NCBI RefSeq assembly: GCF_046542825.1
Contig: NZ_JBKHAQ010000022.1
Coordinates: 1-32,150 of the forward strand
Direction of reading: 5' to 3'
Source: Rhodosalinus sp046542825
Lineage (GTDB): Bacteria > Pseudomonadota > Alphaproteobacteria > Rhodobacterales > Rhodobacteraceae
DNA length: 32,150 bases
Shown here: in pieces, positions 30,421 through 32,150 of the stretch
Layout: each line of letters begins with the position of its first letter
Position numbering within the stretch: position 1 is the stretch's first letter
The notes under the pieces: generated by a model
What the model saw: only the letters and a program-made list of their open reading frames with translations
Databases searched by the model: none
Told to the model about the DNA's origin: nothing
Made by a program: the position numbers and the translations under genes

Positions 30421-31128
30421 ATGGACGATACCGATCTCTTCGCCGCAACGCCCCGCCTGACCGCCGCGCGCCCGTTACTCGGGCTGACCATCCTTGTGGT
30501 CGAGGACAGCCGCTACGCCTCGGAGGCTGTGCGCCTGCTGTGCCTCAAGTCGGGCGCCCGAATCCGCCGCGCCGACAGCCTGCGCACGGCACGGCGCCAC
30601 CTGTCGGTCTACCGTCCCAACGCGCTGCTGATCGACATGGGGCTGCCAGACGGCAGCGGCGCGGGACTGATCGCGGAGGCCGCGGCGGCCCAGCCGCGCA
30701 TCCCGGTGATCCTTGGCATGAGCGGCGATGTCGCGCGGGAGGGCGAGGCGCTGGGCGCCGGGGCGGATGCCTTCCTGGCCAAGCCGATCGCGAGTCTGGC
30801 GCGGTTCCAGACCGCGGTGCTGGAGCACCTGCCCGAGCGTGCGCGCATCAGCTGCCCGGAGATGCCCGCGGCCGAGCTGCGGCCGGACCCGGCACTCTAC
30901 CGCGACGATCTGGCCCATGCCGCGGGGATGATCGGCGGCGAACTCGGGGATGCCTCGCTGGACTACCTGGTGCAGTTCCTGTCCGGCCTCGCGCGCAGTG
31001 CGGGCGACGCGCCGCTGTCCGAGGCGACGGACGCGCTGGCGGAAGCGCACCGCAAGGGCCGGGCGCCGCGCACGCATCTGGCCCAGGTCGCCGGACTTGT
31101 GCAGGAGCGTCTGGCGCGGGCGTGTTGA
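30421..31128 (+). CDS. Response regulator with receiver domain and unassigned C-terminal region
   Basis: The 235-residue protein has an N-terminal extension of about 20 residues, then a receiver domain (about 21-145): LTILVVEDS with the acidic pocket, the phospho-accepting D72 in LLIDMGLPDGSG, a switch serine in ILGMSGD, and K121 in FLAKPI. All phosphorylation residues are present. Residues 150-235, rich in helix formers (DDLAHAAGMIGGELGDAS, then a second helix bundle), match no output domain I know and contain no DNA-binding helix-turn-helix, HPt or GGDEF motif. The start at 30421 follows AGGAG. No histidine kinase is adjacent. The 220-nt gap after it, up to aspS, shows only one small hairpin (31202-31216). 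Confidence 0.82.
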   Translation: MDDTDLFAATPRLTAARPLLGLTILVVEDSRYASEAVRLLCLKSGARIRRADSLRTARRHLSVYRPNALLIDMGLPDGSGAGLIAEAAAAQPRIPVILGMSGDVAREGEALGAGADAFLAKPIASLARFQTAVLEHLPERARISCPEMPAAELRPDPALYRDDLAHAAGMIGGELGDASLDYLVQFLSGLARSAGDAPLSEATDALAEAHRKGRAPRTHLAQVAGLVQERLARAC

Positions 31129-31348
31129 ACGGGCGCGGTCTTCGCGGCGGCGCGGTGGCGCGCACAGGACCCGCGCGGCAGGAGCGATCGACGGACCGGC
31201 GGCGCGGCAGCCGCGCGCTTCGTTGCACCGGGGCATCTGGCGCCGCGGCGACACTCCCGCCGGGCGGCGCATCTTGCGACGAGGCCCCGGTCTGGCTGCA
31301 TCGGGCGGGGCAAGGCAGCGGGAAATCGACGGCCCGGCCCGCCCGGGC

Positions 31349-32150
31349 TCAGTCCTTCGGCGCGAGCCTCAGACCAAGCTCCATGAGCTGTTCGGCCGTG
31401 GGGTCCGACGGGGCGCCCATCATCAGATCCTCGGCGCGCTGGTTCATCGGGAAGGGGATGACCTGGCGGATGTTGATCTCGTCCGCCAGCAGCATGACGA
31501 TCCGGTCGATGCCCGCGGCGCAGCCGCCGTGCGGCGGCGCGCCGTAGTGGAAGGCGGTGTAGAGCCCGCCAAAGCGGCGGCGCACCTCCTCTTCGGAATA
31601 GCCCGCGATCTCGAAAGCCCGGAGCATCACCTCCGGCCGGTGGTTGCGGATCGCGCCCGAGACGAGTTCGTAGCCGTTGCAGGTGAGATCGTACTGGTAG
31701 CCCAGCACCTCCAGCGGGTCGCCCTGCAGCGCCTCGAGCCCGCCCTGCGGCATCGAGAAGGGGTTGTGCTCGAAGTCGATCGCGCCGGTCTCGGCGTCCT
31801 TCTCGTAGATCGGGAAATCCACGATCCAGGCGAAGGCGAAGCGCCCCTCGTCCAGATGGCCCAGTTCGCGCCCGATCACGTCGCGCGCCCGCGCCGCCAC
31901 GCCGATGAAGTCCTTGGGCCGGCCACCCAGGAAGAAGGCCGCGTCGCCCTTGCCAAGGCCCAGTTGCTTGCGGATCGCCTCGGTCCGCTCGGGGCCGATG
32001 TTCTTGGCCAGCGGGCCTGCGGCTTCGACCCCGCTCTCGCCGTCGCGCCAGAAGATGTAGCCCATCCCCGGCAGCCCCTGTTGCTGGGCAAAGGCGTTCA
32101 TCCGGTCGCAGAACTTGCGCGACCCGCCGTCGGGCGCGGGGATGGCGCGC
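31349..32150 (-). CDS. aspS: Aspartyl-tRNA synthetase, 3' part (runs off the window)
   Basis: This class II synthetase charges tRNA-Asp (and tRNA-Asn in non-discriminating forms). About 266 C-terminal codons are present. They cover most of the bacterial-type insertion domain (GYIFWRDGESG, LGLGKGDAAFFLGG), the return to the catalytic domain (FAWIVDFPIYE, HNPFSMPQ, YDLTCNGYELVSGAIR) and class II motif 3 in GGCAAGIDRIVMLL. The C-terminal end IRQVIPFPMNQRAEDLMMGAP is typical. The N-terminal anticodon-binding domain and motifs 1 and 2 lie beyond position 32150. The gene converges with the response regulator. Confidence 0.95.
   Translation of the reverse strand, partial: RAIPAPDGGSRKFCDRMNAFAQQQGLPGMGYIFWRDGESGVEAAGPLAKNIGPERTEAIRKQLGLGKGDAAFFLGGRPKDFIGVAARARDVIGRELGHLDEGRFAFAWIVDFPIYEKDAETGAIDFEHNPFSMPQGGLEALQGDPLEVLGYQYDLTCNGYELVSGAIRNHRPEVMLRAFEIAGYSEEEVRRRFGGLYTAFHYGAPPHGGCAAGIDRIVMLLADEINIRQVIPFPMNQRAEDLMMGAPSDPTAEQLMELGLRLAPKD

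Noticed and set aside
31202..31216. GCGCGGC-A-GCCGCGC hairpin between the response regulator and aspS as a terminator
   Set aside because: A one-base loop is sterically unlikely, there is no T-run, and such short palindromes are expected by chance in this composition.

Overview
The window is GC-rich chromosomal DNA (roughly two thirds G+C) from an alphaproteobacterium, most probably a member of the Rhodobacteraceae (Rhodobacter/Roseobacter/Paracoccus relatives). This rests on the serC-serA pair, the methylmalonyl-CoA epimerase next to a DUF1467 membrane protein, the two-domain ALDH16-type aldehyde dehydrogenase behind deoC, GTG starts overlapping the preceding stop, and intergenic hairpin elements of a style I associate with rhodobacteria. 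I see no phage, plasmid, CRISPR, IS element, tRNA or rRNA. The gene content is ordinary housekeeping; the unusual signal lies between the genes.

Layout. (1) 1-3801, plus strand: a structured serC leader, serC, a REP-like hairpin cluster, serA, a 71-nt near-perfect hairpin, then a PPP-family phosphatase. (2) 3979-6781, minus strand: an aromatic/aspartate aminotransferase coupled to a 3-mercaptopyruvate sulfurtransferase, then smpB, which appears to have a leaderless promoter. (3) 6947-8296, plus: a class III omega-aminotransferase behind a 16-bp palindrome. (4) 8353-10571, minus: an NlpC/P60 cell-wall hydrolase overlapped by an M17 aminopeptidase. The aminopeptidase is divergent from a cysteine-synthase-like PLP enzyme (10700-11659, plus). 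(5) 11804-16790, minus: the ALDH16-like dehydrogenase, deoC, and a lytic transglycosylase with a peptidoglycan-binding tail. (6) 16890-20863, minus: rnr, then dapE with an unknown small gene. (7) 21282-22326, minus: two MaoC-type hydratase genes and the 3' stump of an acyl-CoA synthetase gene, cut off beside a plus-strand MFS transporter gene. (8) 22386-27110, plus: the MFS transporter, asd, two small unknown genes and a thiolase. (9) 27342-32150: radC (minus), a nitroreductase and an EI24-like membrane protein (plus), DUF1467 and the methylmalonyl-CoA epimerase (minus), a response regulator (plus), and the 3' part of aspS (minus).

How genes work together. SerC and SerA catalyse successive steps of serine synthesis. 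DeoC yields acetaldehyde and glyceraldehyde 3-phosphate from deoxyribose 5-phosphate, and the adjacent dehydrogenase could oxidise the acetaldehyde. Asd and DapE both serve lysine/diaminopimelate synthesis but lie in separate operons. The aminotransferase-sulfurtransferase pair suggests cysteine or mercaptopyruvate turnover.

The most interesting pattern is a set of intergenic multi-hairpin elements. Three or four kinds recur (GGGGCAAG type, CTTGnnGGAAATACCC type, TTTTCGATCGAAAA type, and a REP-like type). In several, the framework is conserved between copies while stem bases change on both sides so that pairing is kept. This suggests selection on folded structure or copying by a mobile-element-like process. 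Other points of interest are a MaoC pair in which only one subunit has the catalytic motif, a CoA-ligase gene stump, an HPt-like protein without its histidine, and a response regulator with an unassigned C-terminal half behind a possible CtrA half-site.
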